64,000 bases of DNA from Persicaria tinctoria (GCA_037127255.1 JBANSL010000014.1:2110501-2174500); one strand, 5' to 3'; shown: positions 1 through 12,275, counted from the first letter of the stretch. Notes: generated by a model from the letters alone, not told the origin. Made by a program: numbers and translations.

Positions 1-27
1 GTGTTTTTTTTACTATCAATGCTACAG

Positions 28-1695
28 GAAGAACCTGGTGAAAGTCTCTCAGACTGTGACAAGGATGAAGAGGAGAATCTGGAAGAAGGATCCTTAAAAG
101 CTGATAATGAAGATGAAAGTGAAGATGGATTTTTCGTACCTGATGGCTATTTGTCAGAAAATGAGGTACTGTTTATTACGTTTTATTTTTGTGTTTATCT
201 TATGCCCTGAAATATTTAGATCTCTAAGTCTAAGATTTATCTGATCTGCTCTGACTGCTTACCTATAAGATGTAGCAAGCTTCTGTGCTCAGCAAAACAT
301 GGAACCTCAACACTACGTAGCCTTAATAATCCAAAATCATGATTGCATTTTAGAGTAGTTTTGTAATCATTTACACCTTTTGGGGTCAAATTTTACTGTC
401 CTGATAATTGTTTGGACCACATACAGCATCCTTTCAACCAAGATTGAAGGAGTATAAGGGTTTGCTTACTAGTAATTGCTTTGTTATAGTGTGAAGTGTA
501 CCTCAATATGCAGGGAGTGCAAAGTGATCGAAGCCCTAGTAAAATCGAAGGGGATGATGCTGGGCTTTCACCTAGTAGTAATACTGGAGCTGATAATGAA
601 GAGTTCTCCATGTGGCTTCGGCAGCTAAAGCATCTCCACAATTTGACTGAGCATGCTCTTCGGAAGAACCAAACACTTATAGTAACAAATATTATGCATG
701 AGAAAGCCCATTTGCTATCTTGTGACAATCTCACTGGTACTCCCAAAGTTGAGCAGATGTGTTTGCAAGTTCTCGCAATGCGTCCCTTTCCAGATGGTGT
801 GATTGTAGAGGTGCCTTCTGACGACAGCTTGCAGAATGATGATCAAGAAACTTGCACTCCGAATAGAAAAGGCTATTCGTTACCGACAGGAACCTTGACA
901 GCAATCCCAGATTCCGACTTGCCAAAAATTGTAAGTTTAAATGCAAAACAGCTGTGTTTTAAAAGCAGAATAGAAACTCAAGCTGGAGTTTTTCGATTGA
1001 TGATCATAACTTTTTATTTATCTTGCAGGTGTCTATTATACAGTCCTGCCCCCATGGTATGAACAAGGTCCTTGATTCCCTAGTGCAGAAATTCCCCAAC
1101 ACTTTCAAGTCCCAGCTAAGAAACAAAGTGCGCGAGATATCAGATTTCGTGGACAATAGGTGGCAGGTTGGTGCATCTTCACTCTCTACACTTTCTTGTA
1201 TAGTGCGAGTGTTCTGAATCAGTTTTCAACTTTTCGCAAATTCATGTCCATAATGAAAAGTGCAACCTGAGCTTCACAGCACATAAGTTTATTACCCAAA
1301 AGCCATTTTAATGACAATCTAGTTTGGATAGCTTGTTCTAGTTTATGATCCTCAATCCTGTACATTCATGTAGGTGAAGAAAGAGATTTTGGAGAAACTT
1401 GGATTGCCCAACTCACCACCAGGTCTGTGCTCATAACTCTTAACCATTTTTGAGATCTCAATTCTTATTGTTTTTTGTCGCGTCTTTTATACTGATCCCT
1501 TAACAAAACCCTCTTGTTTTTTGGCTTTTAGCCACAAAGACAGGCATAAGAACCACAAACATCGCGGCATTTTTCTCAAAAAGGTGCATGCCCCCATCTG
1601 GAAATCATCCTGATCCTAGCAAAACCTCTCCCGAACCCTCCCAAAAGTCGGACAGCTCACACTCACAACAGCCAACAGGACTAAGCTTACACTAA
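28..1695 (+). CDS. FAS1: FAS1, chromatin assembly factor 1 large subunit (3' part)
   Basis: Largest subunit of the CAF-1 histone chaperone, which deposits H3-H4 on newly replicated DNA in the nucleus. The window starts inside the gene, so only the C-terminal 301 residues are present. Exons read as 28-165, 514-930, 1029-1166, 1374-1422 and 1532-1695, all with GT/AG borders and matching phases. The first exon is acidic and ends in the FVPDGYLSENE motif of plant FAS1. Later exons carry QKHL-like (LKHLHNLTEHAL), KVREISDFVDNRWQVKKEIL and IAAFFSKRCMPPS, all hallmarks of the FAS1 C-terminus. Stop TAA at 1693-1695. No frame damage is seen. Identification is from family knowledge and is secure. Confidence 0.93.
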
Positions 1696-2016
1696 TCACC
1701 CTTCCTGTCTTATTTTCACCTCATTACTGGATTTTTGTGGGTGAGGTTGGATCTCTGATTGATGTAGGAGAGTGATTCAAGAGGTAACATGGTTTATACA
1801 TCTTTGGAAACCAACCTATTGGGTCTTTTAGCTGCATGTTCTGTATCAGTTACAATAACTGCTATGTACATTTTGACAGAAAAACTATTTCATTGATTAG
1901 CAGATGCTGGGATGAATATTTTATCTGGTTATCTATATATATGAAATTTATTCTCTTTTTGCTTCTTGAATACTAAACAATATTTTACTCATTTTATCTA
2001 TTTTAAAAAAAAAAAG
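1696..2016. other. FAS1 3' flank, no gene seen
   Basis: AT-rich sequence after the FAS1 stop, presumably 3' UTR and terminator. It ends in an A-run (2005-2015) that forms the left border of the next transposon. No ORF of note. Confidence 0.5.
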
Positions 2017-3112
2017 GAAAAATGATCAGAAATAATACCAAGTATCGACTTTGAGCCAAAAATAATATGAACTTTCAAATTGACAATTTCATGTAAAGTA
2101 TTCCTATATTAACCAAAAATAATACAGTTTTCATTTTTCACTCAAATTTAAATCAAATGAGTATTTTTTGTAATTAAATAAAATAAAAGGATCAACATTG
2201 TGAATATGATAAAAATTGAGGGCAATACCATCTTCTTGCTTCGCTTCTTCCTCGGATGCGGTTAACCGCTTCAACATGCCTTCAATGGTGTGATTTTTTA
2301 CTTTCGTAATTTCCGCTCCCAAACTCAATGAAATCAGTCCTAAATTGATCTCCATGAGTTTCTATAACCAATCCCACAATCAATTGGGAGATTTCGAATC
2401 AAATTAAGCCACATCCCATTATCCCCAATTTTTGAAAATTTTCCCAATCCTGTGAAATTGATTGAATCGAATAAAATTGGAGATATGTATGGCTATATTA
2501 TCAATTATCAGTGAGATTTGCGGGTCAATTTTAGCCAAATCATCCCCAAATCACCCCTCCTATAGATACAACGATTAAGCCACCGCGGCTGCCCGACACC
2601 TCCGCCACCAAAGAGCACCACCTAGCGCCATTAGGAATTCCTCCTTCACCCACCGAGTCTCCCACGGTGACCACCTTGCGCCGCCAGCCATAGCTTCACC
2701 GCTGCCAGCCTTGCTTTGTTGATGTCGGACCACCGCTGCACCCACCGTCGCCGCCGCTGTGTTGCTGCCGCTGCAACCACCGCAGCCGCCGCTGAGTCGT
2801 TGCCACTGCACCCACCTCTAAGGAGGCCGTGTTGGTCACACTCGCCCTCAACTACTCCTCCACCTGTCATGCCCCCTCCGATTCCTCAAATCTATTACAG
2901 TGTGTTTTAGTTTTTATCATATTCACACCACCTGACCCTTTTATTTTATTTAATTACAAAAAATATACATTTGATTTAAATTTGAGTAAAAAATAGAACC
3001 TGTATTATTTTTGGTTAATATGGACATACTTTGTACATGAAATTGTCAATTTAAAAGTTCATATTATTTTTGGTTCAATGTCGATATTTGGTATTATTTT
3101 TGGTCATTTTTC
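2017..3112. mobile_element. Foldback / MULE-like non-autonomous element, 1.1 kb, ~175 bp TIRs
   Basis: The arms 2017-2190 and 2936-3112 are inverted copies of each other with few mismatches. The left end reads GAAAAATGATCAGAAATAAT and the right end gives the same sequence reversed. Both ends abut A-runs (aaaaaaaag on the left, aaaaaaaat on the right), compatible with a 9-bp target duplication as made by Mutator-like elements but not proof of it. The core (2220-2360 and 2575-2880) is not AT-rich like the arms. The second part is a GCC/CCG-rich stretch that could be captured host DNA. No transposase is encoded. Confidence 0.7.
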
Positions 3113-3493
3113 AAAAAAAATAATAATATAATACATATATAGATTTTCTTTAATAATTTCATTTAAATTATAATTTTAAGGTAGATAATACAGTAGTAAT
3201 TGATATATGGAATATATCCTCACTTTACTGCCGGTATGCAGTTGCTGCACGCTTAGTCCTTTTTCGATTTTTGCTGTTGGGTTGACACTTGACACCATTT
3301 TTCCTCTTTCCATCATGACCTCTTGATACTTGCTGTCGACTATATCTTCAACTGCATAGAATTTCTGTGCACACATTTTCTGTGTGTGAAGCATTAAATC
3401 TGCAAATTAGTTTGTACCCATTTTCAACTGAGGTAGGATTACAAAATGAGATTCAGGTTTACAATAAGTTGAATTAGTGAATAGTTGTATATC

Positions 3494-3961
3494 CTCAATT
3501 ATACCCATATTTTTTTTGATTAGAAAAGAATTCGGGTGAGCAAGCTCTATTCGACAGCATCTTTACGGATGAGGTCTGAAAGACCATAATTATTGTAGAT
3601 ATCGACCTTTCTGGCAGAGTGCAAATGTGTGCAACCTTATCAGCCACTTTATTGCCAATCTGGGAAAAATGAAAGAAGGAAACTTCTTTTATAGCCGATA
3701 GTAAGGTTTTAACATCTGACAGAATGAGCTCAATTTTCCAAGGACACTTAGCGCGGTTTTTTAAATGATTTATGATTATGCTGGAGTCACCCTCGATATG
3801 GAGTTTGTCGATTTGGAGACGAATAGCGTGTTGGACTCCTAATTTTAAGGCTAGCGCTTCAGCTTTAATGGCGCATTGTTTTCCCAATCTTTGGTAACCT
3901 ATAATTATTGATCGACCTTCCCAGTTCCGAATAATAGCCCCGCTCTCAATTATACCCATAT
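3494..3961 (-). mobile_element. 5'-truncated LINE (RNase H end), minus orientation, 17-bp TSD
   Basis: A target duplication CTCAATTATACCCATAT flanks it at 3494-3510 and 3945-3961. The insert (3511-3944) reads right to left and ends in a poly(T) on the + strand, which is the poly(A) tail of the element. It encodes a plant LINE RNase H-like domain (RVT_3 type) on the - strand. Visible features are GAIIRNWEGR near the start, the acidic residue in AEALALKLG, IEGDSS, and IGNKVADKVAH near the end. This is a classic 5' truncation by target-primed reverse transcription. Its 3' tail (CTAATC then A-run) resembles the small retroposons at 13.6, 15.3, 38.8 and 55.4 kb. Confidence 0.88.
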
Positions 3962-4201
3962 ACTCCAGTTAACTAGGGGAAACCTCTGTCGAATAACTAA
4001 ATAGTTTATTAGTTTGTGTCATTTTTCTTTCATTCATTTTTACACACTATTATTTGTTTAATTTTTTAAAAACATCTTCTCGAGTTAATTAGAAAAATAG
4101 TGTGTATACTTCAATTTTCAATATACTGATTTTAAATTCAGTCTATTTGTTCATTTAATACATTGAATAGTGAAAAACAACGACCAACATGATAAATCAA
4201 C
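3962..4201. other. AT-rich spacer
   Basis: Short AT-rich spacer between two LINE insertions. No ORF or repeat recognised. Confidence 0.4.
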
Positions 4202-5663
4202 AAACCAGTAACCAAAAATATGGAAGAAGGATTAATGGAAAAATCCACGCAGAATACTTCTTGGCAATTTGGGAGACTTCTTAACCTCCGAGAGAGATTC
4301 TCCCAGGGACTACTATGGCTAATAGGAAACGGTGAATCAATAAATGTCTGGAAAGACCCTTGGGTACCAGATCAAAATTTAGCGAACTTCCAGCAGTACT
4401 TTGATCTCGATCTTAAGGTAACCCATCTTCTTAAAACTAACAAATAGTGGAATATCCCTCTATTACATGAGATCTTCCCCAACAACATTATTTTAAAAAT
4501 TATAAAAATCAGAGTCCCACTTTGGAATACCCCTGATAAATTAATATGGAAATACAACTCCAATGGTCAATTTACAACTAAATCGGTGAGAAAAATTATG
4601 ACTAACAGCAACAACCATTCGGACGATTACAAATGGATTTGGAAACTAAACATCCCCCAGAGTTAAGAATCTCCTCTGGAAAATAATCACTGACAGCCTT
4701 GCCACAAAAAAATAGACTAAATAGATATTTCAATAGGGTCCCATCAAGCTGTTGCTTCTGCAATAACAATAATGAAGATAGTGACCACCTCTTTATCTCA
4801 TGTCCATTCATGAGGGCTATCATTGCCTCCTACGGGCAACTGGTAGGTAAAAACAAGACACTAATACCTACCCAATGTAACAATATAAAAGACCTCCTAA
4901 CTATGAATCAAAACAAGAAGAACATTGAAGAACTCTGTTTTATATGGCAAAAAATCTGGGAATCAAGAAATGACTTGATTTTCATAAACAAGAAACCAAC
5001 CACATCCCATCATTTAGCAAGCAGAATTTTGTTCGATCGTGCGGACTAGTAAACTGCAAATAAACAATCCTCTCCTCAAGCCAACCATAGTGCTAGAAGG
5101 AAAAGAAACTCTAAATGGACTAAACCTCCTAGGGCTATCTACAAAATTAACGTGGACGACTCGCTAAAACCCACAGGCGAATGCCATGTGGGGGTCATTA
5201 TTAGGGACCATTATGGTTCAGTGATTGATATCCTTCCGTTGGAAACGGCAGCTACATCTGCTATCCAAACAGAAGTTGACGCAGTTTGTGCAGATATAAA
5301 CTTAGCCATAGCAAGAGGCCTAAGGAGAGTCATAGTGGAAGGAGATTGCTTGGAAGTGATCAAGACGATTAATGATAGGTATCATGGTAGATGGGAAATA
5401 TCAAGGGAAGTGGAGCTAATCAATAATCTTAGTGCCAGCTTTGACAACATTGAGTTTAGACACTGCTACAGAGAAGCTAACAAGGCAGCAGACTTCATAG
5501 CTAGATCTAGAGACAACTGTACTCTTTGTAATCTCCCTACTCTTAGGGATCTCTGTAACATCATCCGGTCGGATGATCATGGTGACGCCTTACTTTAGTA
5601 AGGCTCACCTATTTTTCGCCTACTGTAAAAATAAATAAATAATAATAAAAAAAAACCAGTAAC
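4202..5663 (+). mobile_element. 5'-truncated LINE with zf-RVT and RNase H, 11-bp TSD
   Basis: Target duplication AAACCAGTAAC at 4202-4212 and 5653-5663 brackets a LINE fragment ending in a TAA/A-rich tail (5626-5652). Reading frames in order: the C-terminal part of the reverse transcriptase module with IGNGESINVWKDPWVP (about 4220-4447), a zinc-binding zf-RVT region with CCFCNNNNEDSDHLFISCPF (4699-5049), and an RNase H-like domain (5152-5598) with VIIRDHYGS, VEGDCLEVI and REANKAADFIA. In-frame stops separate these parts, so the copy is dead. The RNase H domain alone is intact for about 148 residues. Confidence 0.9.
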
Positions 5664-6299
5664 GAAATCACCCAAACCAACTCCGTACAACTATGTTTCA
5701 ATTTGGTTTTGGTTCAATTTTCAATTAACTAATTATAAACTCTACCCACTAAATTCATTTAATTTAAATTAATCAGTTTAATCAAAACGCTTCATTTAAA
5801 GAGCACCGTCTAACGAATGAAAAAAGGATCGGACGACATTTATATCTTAGTTTAGTCTAGCAATCTTTTTTTTTTTCCATACATTTATATCTTTAACTTT
5901 AATTATTACTCTACTTTTCACTTTCTCAAAAATTATAACTAATATCTTTTTAATCATTAATTTTAAAATGTGAATACCAAAAAATTTAAAATGACATTTT
6001 TTTCTTATTAATATTACATTAATAAAACGACATGTTTTTTTAGTTAGCGGAAGTCGTACTATCTTTCAAGAGCTACGTACCAGTTGATCGACTAGATCCT
6101 AATCATCCAATAATAAGAACTTAATTTTTCAGGAAGAGAAAGGTCAAAAGCAAGATCAAATTAAAACCTCTATTTAACCTTATTCACTCTTTACCATCAA
6201 CCATATTAGTACTAATGCATTAGATTTCATCAAAACTCCGAAGTTAATCGTGACCGAAGAAGTTCTCGCATTGCATCATTTTTTTTATAGTAAAACTAT
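5664..6299. other. Intergenic, AT-rich, no gene seen
   Basis: AT-rich DNA between the LINE and the next inverted repeat. No coding region, RNA gene or recognisable transposon end. Confidence 0.4.
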
Positions 6300-6941
6300 G
6301 GGTGTGTATGGTACAACTTAAAAGCTGTTAAAAATTAAGCATATGTGGGTGTTTATATTTTAAATAGGATTTTTTGTTGTTTGGATAACCAAAATAAACT
6401 AAAACGTGTTAAAAATTTGTGTTTAAAAAAAGCCTAAAAAATGGAGGTTATTTTGGTATTTATTTTGCAAAAATACCGTTTCACCCCTTTACTTTTTATC
6501 TAATTTGGTTTGAAAGTAGCACAATACCCCTAATAACAACCAAATAAATTCCACCTTATACAAATAAACTGTTTTTCGCCCCATACAGAGATTATTGGGT
6601 TCCTATGGGACGAGGTTAATAAACTGACTAAAATTCTAAACATGGTAAAATTTATAAACTGTCGGTAAAAGTAGTTAAAAATTTATGAAAAAATATAAAC
6701 TCCGTATGTGACGAAAAATTATTTATTTGTAAAAAAATGGTGTTTATTTGGTTATTATTAGAGGTATTATAGCACTTTCAAACCAAATAAACAGTTAAAC
6801 TCCGAAATAAGCTATTACAAGTAGCCTTTTTTTAAAACACAAATTTTAACAGATTTTTCCAAAAAAAACTACCTCCATACACGGTTAAAAAAATAAACAC
6901 CCCATTTTAAAAAGCTGTTAAAATTTGTCCCATACACACCC
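6300..6941. mobile_element. MITE A with long TIRs (GGGTGTGTATGG)
   Basis: The left end GGGTGTGTATGG (6300-6311) is repeated inverted at the right end (6930-6941). The inverted homology runs about 240 bp inward on the left and 205 bp on the right (6735-6941). Shared inner motifs include the stretch around TTTGGTTTGAAAGT and AACCAAATAAA. TAT stands on both outer sides, but a longer target duplication is not resolved, so the superfamily is uncertain. Its loop contains one arm of another inverted repeat (see 6596-7035). Confidence 0.65.
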
Positions 6942-7035
6942 TATCTCGTTGTTTAAATATTTAACTACTTTTACAAACAGTTTATAAATTTTACCTATTT
7001 ATAATTTTAGTCAATTCCATCCGGACCTATGTATT
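6596..7035. repeat. Inverted repeat B interleaved with MITE A
   Basis: 6596-6700 reads forward as a segment around AAATTTATAAACTGT..GTAAAAGTAGTTAAA. The same sequence appears reverse-complemented at about 6950-7035. One arm is inside MITE A and the other outside it. The two inverted repeats are therefore interleaved rather than nested. Confidence 0.6.
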
Positions 7036-7286
7036 CTTTTGTAGAAGAGTACCATCTTAACAAGCTATGGAGTAAGGACAATTTTAACTGCGATATTGTT
7101 AGGTTAAGACATAAGAAGCGGCCAGTGGCAATCCTGTAATATCAGTGAAATCAGGCCTTACAAATCAGCTTTCCCCAACTCGCTCCCTTCGCCTGATTTT
7201 GTGGCTTTGCTTTCTCCTCCTCTGAAACCCAGGAAAAAGTGAAACATAAACTCCGAAGCTCCAACTCCGAGAGCCAGCAAGCGAAG

Positions 7287-10200
7287 ATGGCTCTGAATTT
7301 CCACCCAGTGTCCTTCCAATCTCGCAATTCGCCTTCCTTTACTGTGCACCGATCTCGCCATTTCAGATCTCGCCGCGTTTTCATGGCCTCCACGCTCGGC
7401 ATCACCTCCAAGTCAGTTTTCTACTCCTCTCTAAACGGCGGATGTCCGCTTAGATTGATTCGCTTGTTTCTGTTTTAATTGATCTCATTTTAGTTCGATC
7501 TTGATTGGCTGCAAATGCATGTTGTTCGCCGCAGCTTATCTTTTCTGGATTTGATTGGTTTTAGATTGATTTCGTTAACATTAGATCCATGCCTTGGATT
7601 CTTGAAATGAATTAGCCATTTTTCACTGTGTATGAGTTGAGATTATTAGGTTTCCTATCATTTCTGAGCTATTCTTGCGTTGATTTTTATTTTTTTGTTT
7701 GAATACGTTGCTGCTTTACTGAGCTACTTAGGTTAGTGTTAGATTTGTGCTTTTATTATCTTGATAGTGAAAGAAGATGAGTTTGTAGGTTTTTCTGTTC
7801 ATTTAGGCGGTGTCGTTAATTTCTAGGCTATCTGGAAATGGTATCGTGGTCCTTTCAAACTACTGAAGAAGCTATTCAGTTCTCGCCAGTTTTCTTTAAT
7901 CTTTATTGGTACTGTTCCGGCGACTGACAAGGTTTGATGGCTGATTGCTAGTTGTTTACCTTTTTTTTTGTTGTCGGCGAAATAAATAAATTTAGAGAGT
8001 CCAACAACCATCACTGAGTTTCTTTAATGCCATATTATTCAATTACAGTCATTTTCTCGTAGATCAGTTTTTTGATATATACTTCCTTATTTTTTGAGAA
8101 TTTGTCAGTGGAGATTTCAAGGGTAGTGGTTGCTAGGAAGTTGTGGAAAATACATGTGCTTTGAGAATCTCTGCATTGTTTTTGTTAGCAGTTAGGTGTG
8201 GTATCTTTATTTTAAGTACTTTAAGTTAACTACAAAGTTTATCCTTTTCTTCAGTTATTTATTTGCCGCTGCCCGCTGGTATATTTTTATTAGTTGATCA
8301 TAGTTTTGCATCCTGAAGACATTTACCCTTGCACAGTTTGCATGCTGATTTTTTCTTAAACTTGACGGCCACATACCTTCTATGTTTTTTTGCATTCAGC
8401 TTGACCTTTGTTGGCCATGTTGTTAGTATTGTTTGACAACGTGTTGGATATTCAATGATGGTTTGGTAGATGAACTTCCAACTACAATTACTTCTTCTTT
8501 TATTTCCTTGCCTATAGTTAGCTGAGAATCTTGAAACCAACTCATCAATTTTCATGAGTGGGGTCTCTCATTTTTTGATGAAGAAGGGTTCACTTCTCAT
8601 GTACATTGACATGACTGGCTTAGCATTTATGCTTTGAATTCCCTGAAGAAAAAGATACTTAAAGCGGTCATACCAGATTCCTAGTAATACTACCATACAA
8701 CTGTACAAGGGTGGGTGTTGGTTTTCTATAATTTTAAGCTTATCAATCCTGATTTGACTCTTATTAGTTCTTTTTCGTATTTATTAACCTAACTTTTATG
8801 ATAATACTTTTTATTAATCCTGATTATTCCTAACGTATGTTAATTATATACATGGCCATTTCTATTCGGTTTACTCGTTAGGCGTTAGTTGTCAATCTTC
8901 AAGCTAGCATATCTATTATCGTACACATGTTGTTTCTCATTGATTGATATAGTTTTCAGCTAATAAATACTAATCCGTCCCTTTTGTTTTTATCATTTTA
9001 TGCCTTGTATTTGGTGAAGAAAAAGATGCAATTAAAGTGGTCTTATTCAGAGTCCTAATAAATTTGATGTAGTTTTCAGGTTATAAATGCCACTATGTCC
9101 CTTCTCTACTTATTCACCTAATTCTTATGATGATTAATCAAGGAATAACCATTATGCCTGGTTAGGGTTTTTTTAGTTGAGAAAAGTGATACTGGTTATC
9201 AACTACTCCCTCCGTTCCATAATATATGTCCCTTTGCTTTTAAACACGCTTTTTAATGAGTGAAAAACTCTATAAAATATTAATTTTTTAATTAATTTTT
9301 TTTATATAATATGATACTTATTAGTAATAAATATCAAATTATATAAAAAAATCAATTAAAAAATAATATTTTATAGAGTTTTTCGCTCATTAAAAAGCGT
9401 GCCGAAAAGCAAAAGGACATGTATTATAGAACGGAGGGAGTATCATGTTAATGGTGTCTCTCGTGGTTTGGTGAATAAAGTTGTGCTGTCCTCACTTCTT
9501 AATTCTTATACATTGACTTGATTGGCATAGCATTTATGCCTTATTTTCGATGTAGAAAAAGATTCAAAAAGTGGTCATATCAGAGTCTTAATAACTTTGA
9601 TATAGTGTTCAGATTATAAATGCTACTCTGACTTACTAGCGTTTTTTTCGTATTTATCAAATTAATCAGGAATTAACGATTAAGTGTCCTTTTTTTTCCC
9701 CCGCTAACTGAAGAGATGCTTCGTAAACGGGTTGGAGATGGCTGTGTGATATGAATTTCCTTTTCACTAATTGGATTTCTAACTTGTGGCTAGTGAGTAG
9801 TGATTATTCAGTTTGTTGTTTTGCTTTGCGAAATGTGATTCATTCAAGTACAACTTTTCCATATTACGGGTCGTGTCTACATGATATATTAGAATTGCTC
9901 CAAATAACGATTCAAAAGTAGAGTGATTCACATTCATTTCTGTATCAACTAGGATTGACTAGATTTTTCTTGTCCATTGCTTTTATCTGGACCCTGGGCT
10001 GTCTTTACTCTTTAGGGATTTTTAACAATGTCCTTATAATGTTATCACTGAAACTCATCTGTTGCTGTATGCTCTATATGATACCTATGTTGGCTATTGA
10101 AGTGTGATCTTGCTGTGTGCCTTTATTTTGTTATGAAATCATTCGGATCTGGAATTTGGTAGAAATTTTATGAATCTGTGCCCTGATGCTGCATTCTTGG

Positions 10201-11536
10201 GTTTCTGTCCTGTTCATATTTGACGGTCTGCTTATTTCAGGGAGATTCCAAATGATAAGAAGCCATTTATGCCTCCTCGGGAAGTCCATGTACAGAAGAC
10301 CCATTCTCTTCCACCTCATAAGATGGAGATATTTAAATCTTTGGAAGGCTGGGCTGAGCAAAACCTCTTGGTGCATCTCAAACCTGTGGAGAAGTGTTGG
10401 CAACCACAAGATTTTCTCCCAGATCCAGCTTCAGAAGGATTCGAGGAACAAGTCAGGGAGTTGAGGGAAAGAACAAAGGGAATTCCAGATGACTACTTAG
10501 TTGTTTTGGTCGGTGATATGATCACCGAGGAAGCCCTTCCAACTTACCAGACTATGATCAACACACTTGATGGAGTTCGAGATGAGACAGGTGCAAGCCT
10601 TTCTCCATGGGCTATATGGACTAGGGCGTGGACTGCTGAAGAGAACAGGCACGGTGATCTCTTGAATAAGTATCTTTACCTTTCCGGAAGAGTTGACATG
10701 AAGCAAATAGAGAAGACAATTCAGTATCTAATTGGATCAGGAATGGTAAGATTTCAAATCCTTCAAATTTAGTTTGCATAATAAGATGATACCACTAGTA
10801 TACTATATTAGCTGCCTCATATTTAGTATAGGTAGCGGTCAAATTGCTCTATTGATGATTAATTTGTTTCTTGACCTGTCAATTTGCAGTCATACTGTCA
10901 TTTATCTAGTTTTTCCTTAACATATGCTTAAATTCCTCCTATTTAACTAACTGCTGAAACTTGTATTGTTTCTAGGATCCTCAAACCGAGAACAACCCAT
11001 ATCTTGGTTTCATCTACACATCCTTCCAGGAAAGGGCAACCTTCATATCTCATGGGAACACTGCAAGACTTGCCAAAGAACACGGGGACTTCAAGCTGGC
11101 ACAGGTCTGTGGTATCATAGCTGCGGATGAGAAGCGCCACGAAACTGCTTACACCAAGATTGTCGAAAAGCTGTTTGAGATTGACCCCGAAGACACTGTC
11201 TTGGCCTTGGCAGATATGATGAGGAAGAAGGTTTCAATGCCAGCCCACTTGATGTATGATGGGCAGGACGACAACCTCTTTGAAAACTATTCAATCATTG
11301 CTCAGCGCATTGGCGTCTACACTGCCAGGGATTATGCAGATATACTGGAGTTTCTTGTGCAGAGATGGAACGTCGCAGACCTGACCGGCCTCTCAGGTGA
11401 AGGCCGCAAAGCCCAGGATTACGTCTGTAAATTGGCTCCGAGAATCAGAAAACTGGAGGAGAGAGCTCAAGCGCGGGCAAAACAAGCATCTCTTGTCCCA
11501 TTCAGCTGGATATTCGGAAAGGAACTACTGGTTTAA
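7287..11536 (+). CDS. SAD: Stearoyl-ACP 9-desaturase (acyl-ACP desaturase), plastid
   Basis: Soluble di-iron enzyme of the plastid stroma that introduces the delta-9 double bond into stearoyl-ACP to give oleoyl-ACP, using ferredoxin and O2. Exons 7287-7411, 10241-10745 and 10976-11536 join in frame to 396 aa, the usual length. The first ~33 residues are a Ser/Arg-rich transit peptide, followed by an MAST sequence typical of mature plant SADs. The six iron ligands sit at the expected places: E138 (TEEALPTYQ), E176 and H179 (EENRHGD), E229 (SFQERAT), E262 and H265 (DEKRHE). The C-terminus is [13 protein letters not shown], close to the family ending. The start was chosen because it yields the transit peptide. 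Intron 1 is unusually long (2.8 kb) and holds a Stowaway MITE. An intact, probably functional gene. Confidence 0.96.
9206..9440. mobile_element. Stowaway-type MITE in desaturase intron 1
   Basis: The 235-bp element begins CTCCCTCCGTTCC and ends in its inverted complement GAACGGAGGGAG, flanked by the TA duplication of Tc1/mariner elements (9204-9205 and 9441-9442). Arms are complementary nearly end to end around an AT-rich loop, so a hairpin would form. A related copy lies at 14396-14631. Confidence 0.9.
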
Positions 11537-12120
11537 TTTGGAGGACGAGGGTGTATGCAGAAGGAACACGCAGGGCCACTTACGTCGGCTGAACAAAGGT
11601 AAGATGTGGTTCTTTTGTGGATAAAGATAAAAACTTGGCTTATGAGTTAGTTGTTTGTAGTAAACCAATTAGCAGGAAAAAAAACTGTTCAGCATATCTG
11701 CTTGAGTTTTGTCACCCATCTCTATACATCCTGTCTTGTATTGAGAGAGAGAGAGCAAACTGAAACTTGGCTGAAGACTCTCTTAACTGTTTTTGTTTAG
11801 ATAACGAGGATGAATTTGTTTAGCATTTCTTCCTGTAACTTTTTCTTTTCCTGTTTTGCTTAGCAAGGCTGAATAAATGTTGTTGTTGTCGTCTTAGCCC
11901 TTCGTATCCTTAGTATGTGTGTGCACGATGAGAAATTTTTCAAAACTGTTCAGCATATCTCTGCCTGATTTATTTCGAGTTCGATCTCCCTCTATACGTG
12001 CACAAAAATCGTTTATTTCTGATCGGAATGAGTATGATGATATTACGAGTTCCAAAAAAAAATCGTTTATTTTCGATCGGAAGGATCGTTCAAAAAAATA
12101 GGGAAGACGAGACCTAACCG
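11537..12120. other. Desaturase 3' UTR and downstream flank
   Basis: T-rich sequence with a GAGAGAGAG run (11744-11755) and AATAAA at about 11872, likely 3' UTR and polyadenylation signal. The last part holds two similar ~20-bp words (AAAATCGTTTATTT) at about 12005 and 12059. No gene seen. Confidence 0.45.
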
Positions 12121-12275
12121 GCAAAAGTCTCGACCCACTAGTAGGGATCGAACCCTTGACCTCCTGACTCTCTTGAAAGTACCATTTACATTAACCTAAA
12201 ACTGAATATTGAACCCTTGACCTCCTGGCTCACTGACTGGGACATAAAAGTACCATTTACATTAACCTATAACTA
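12120..12275 (-). repeat. Possible tRNA-derived SINE piece with internal duplication
   Basis: On the - strand the sequence GGGTTCGATCCC (complement at about 12143-12154) matches a pol III B-box. The segment GAACCCTTGACCTCCTG followed by AAAGTACCATTTACATTAACC occurs twice, at about 12151-12199 and 12212-12270. No clear A-box or target duplication was found, so SINE identity is an inference. Confidence 0.35.

Noticed and set aside
2575..2910. Overlapping ORFs of 64-78 aa on both strands in a GCC-rich stretch
   Set aside because: Low-complexity triplet sequence opens several frames at once; lies inside a transposon; no domain.
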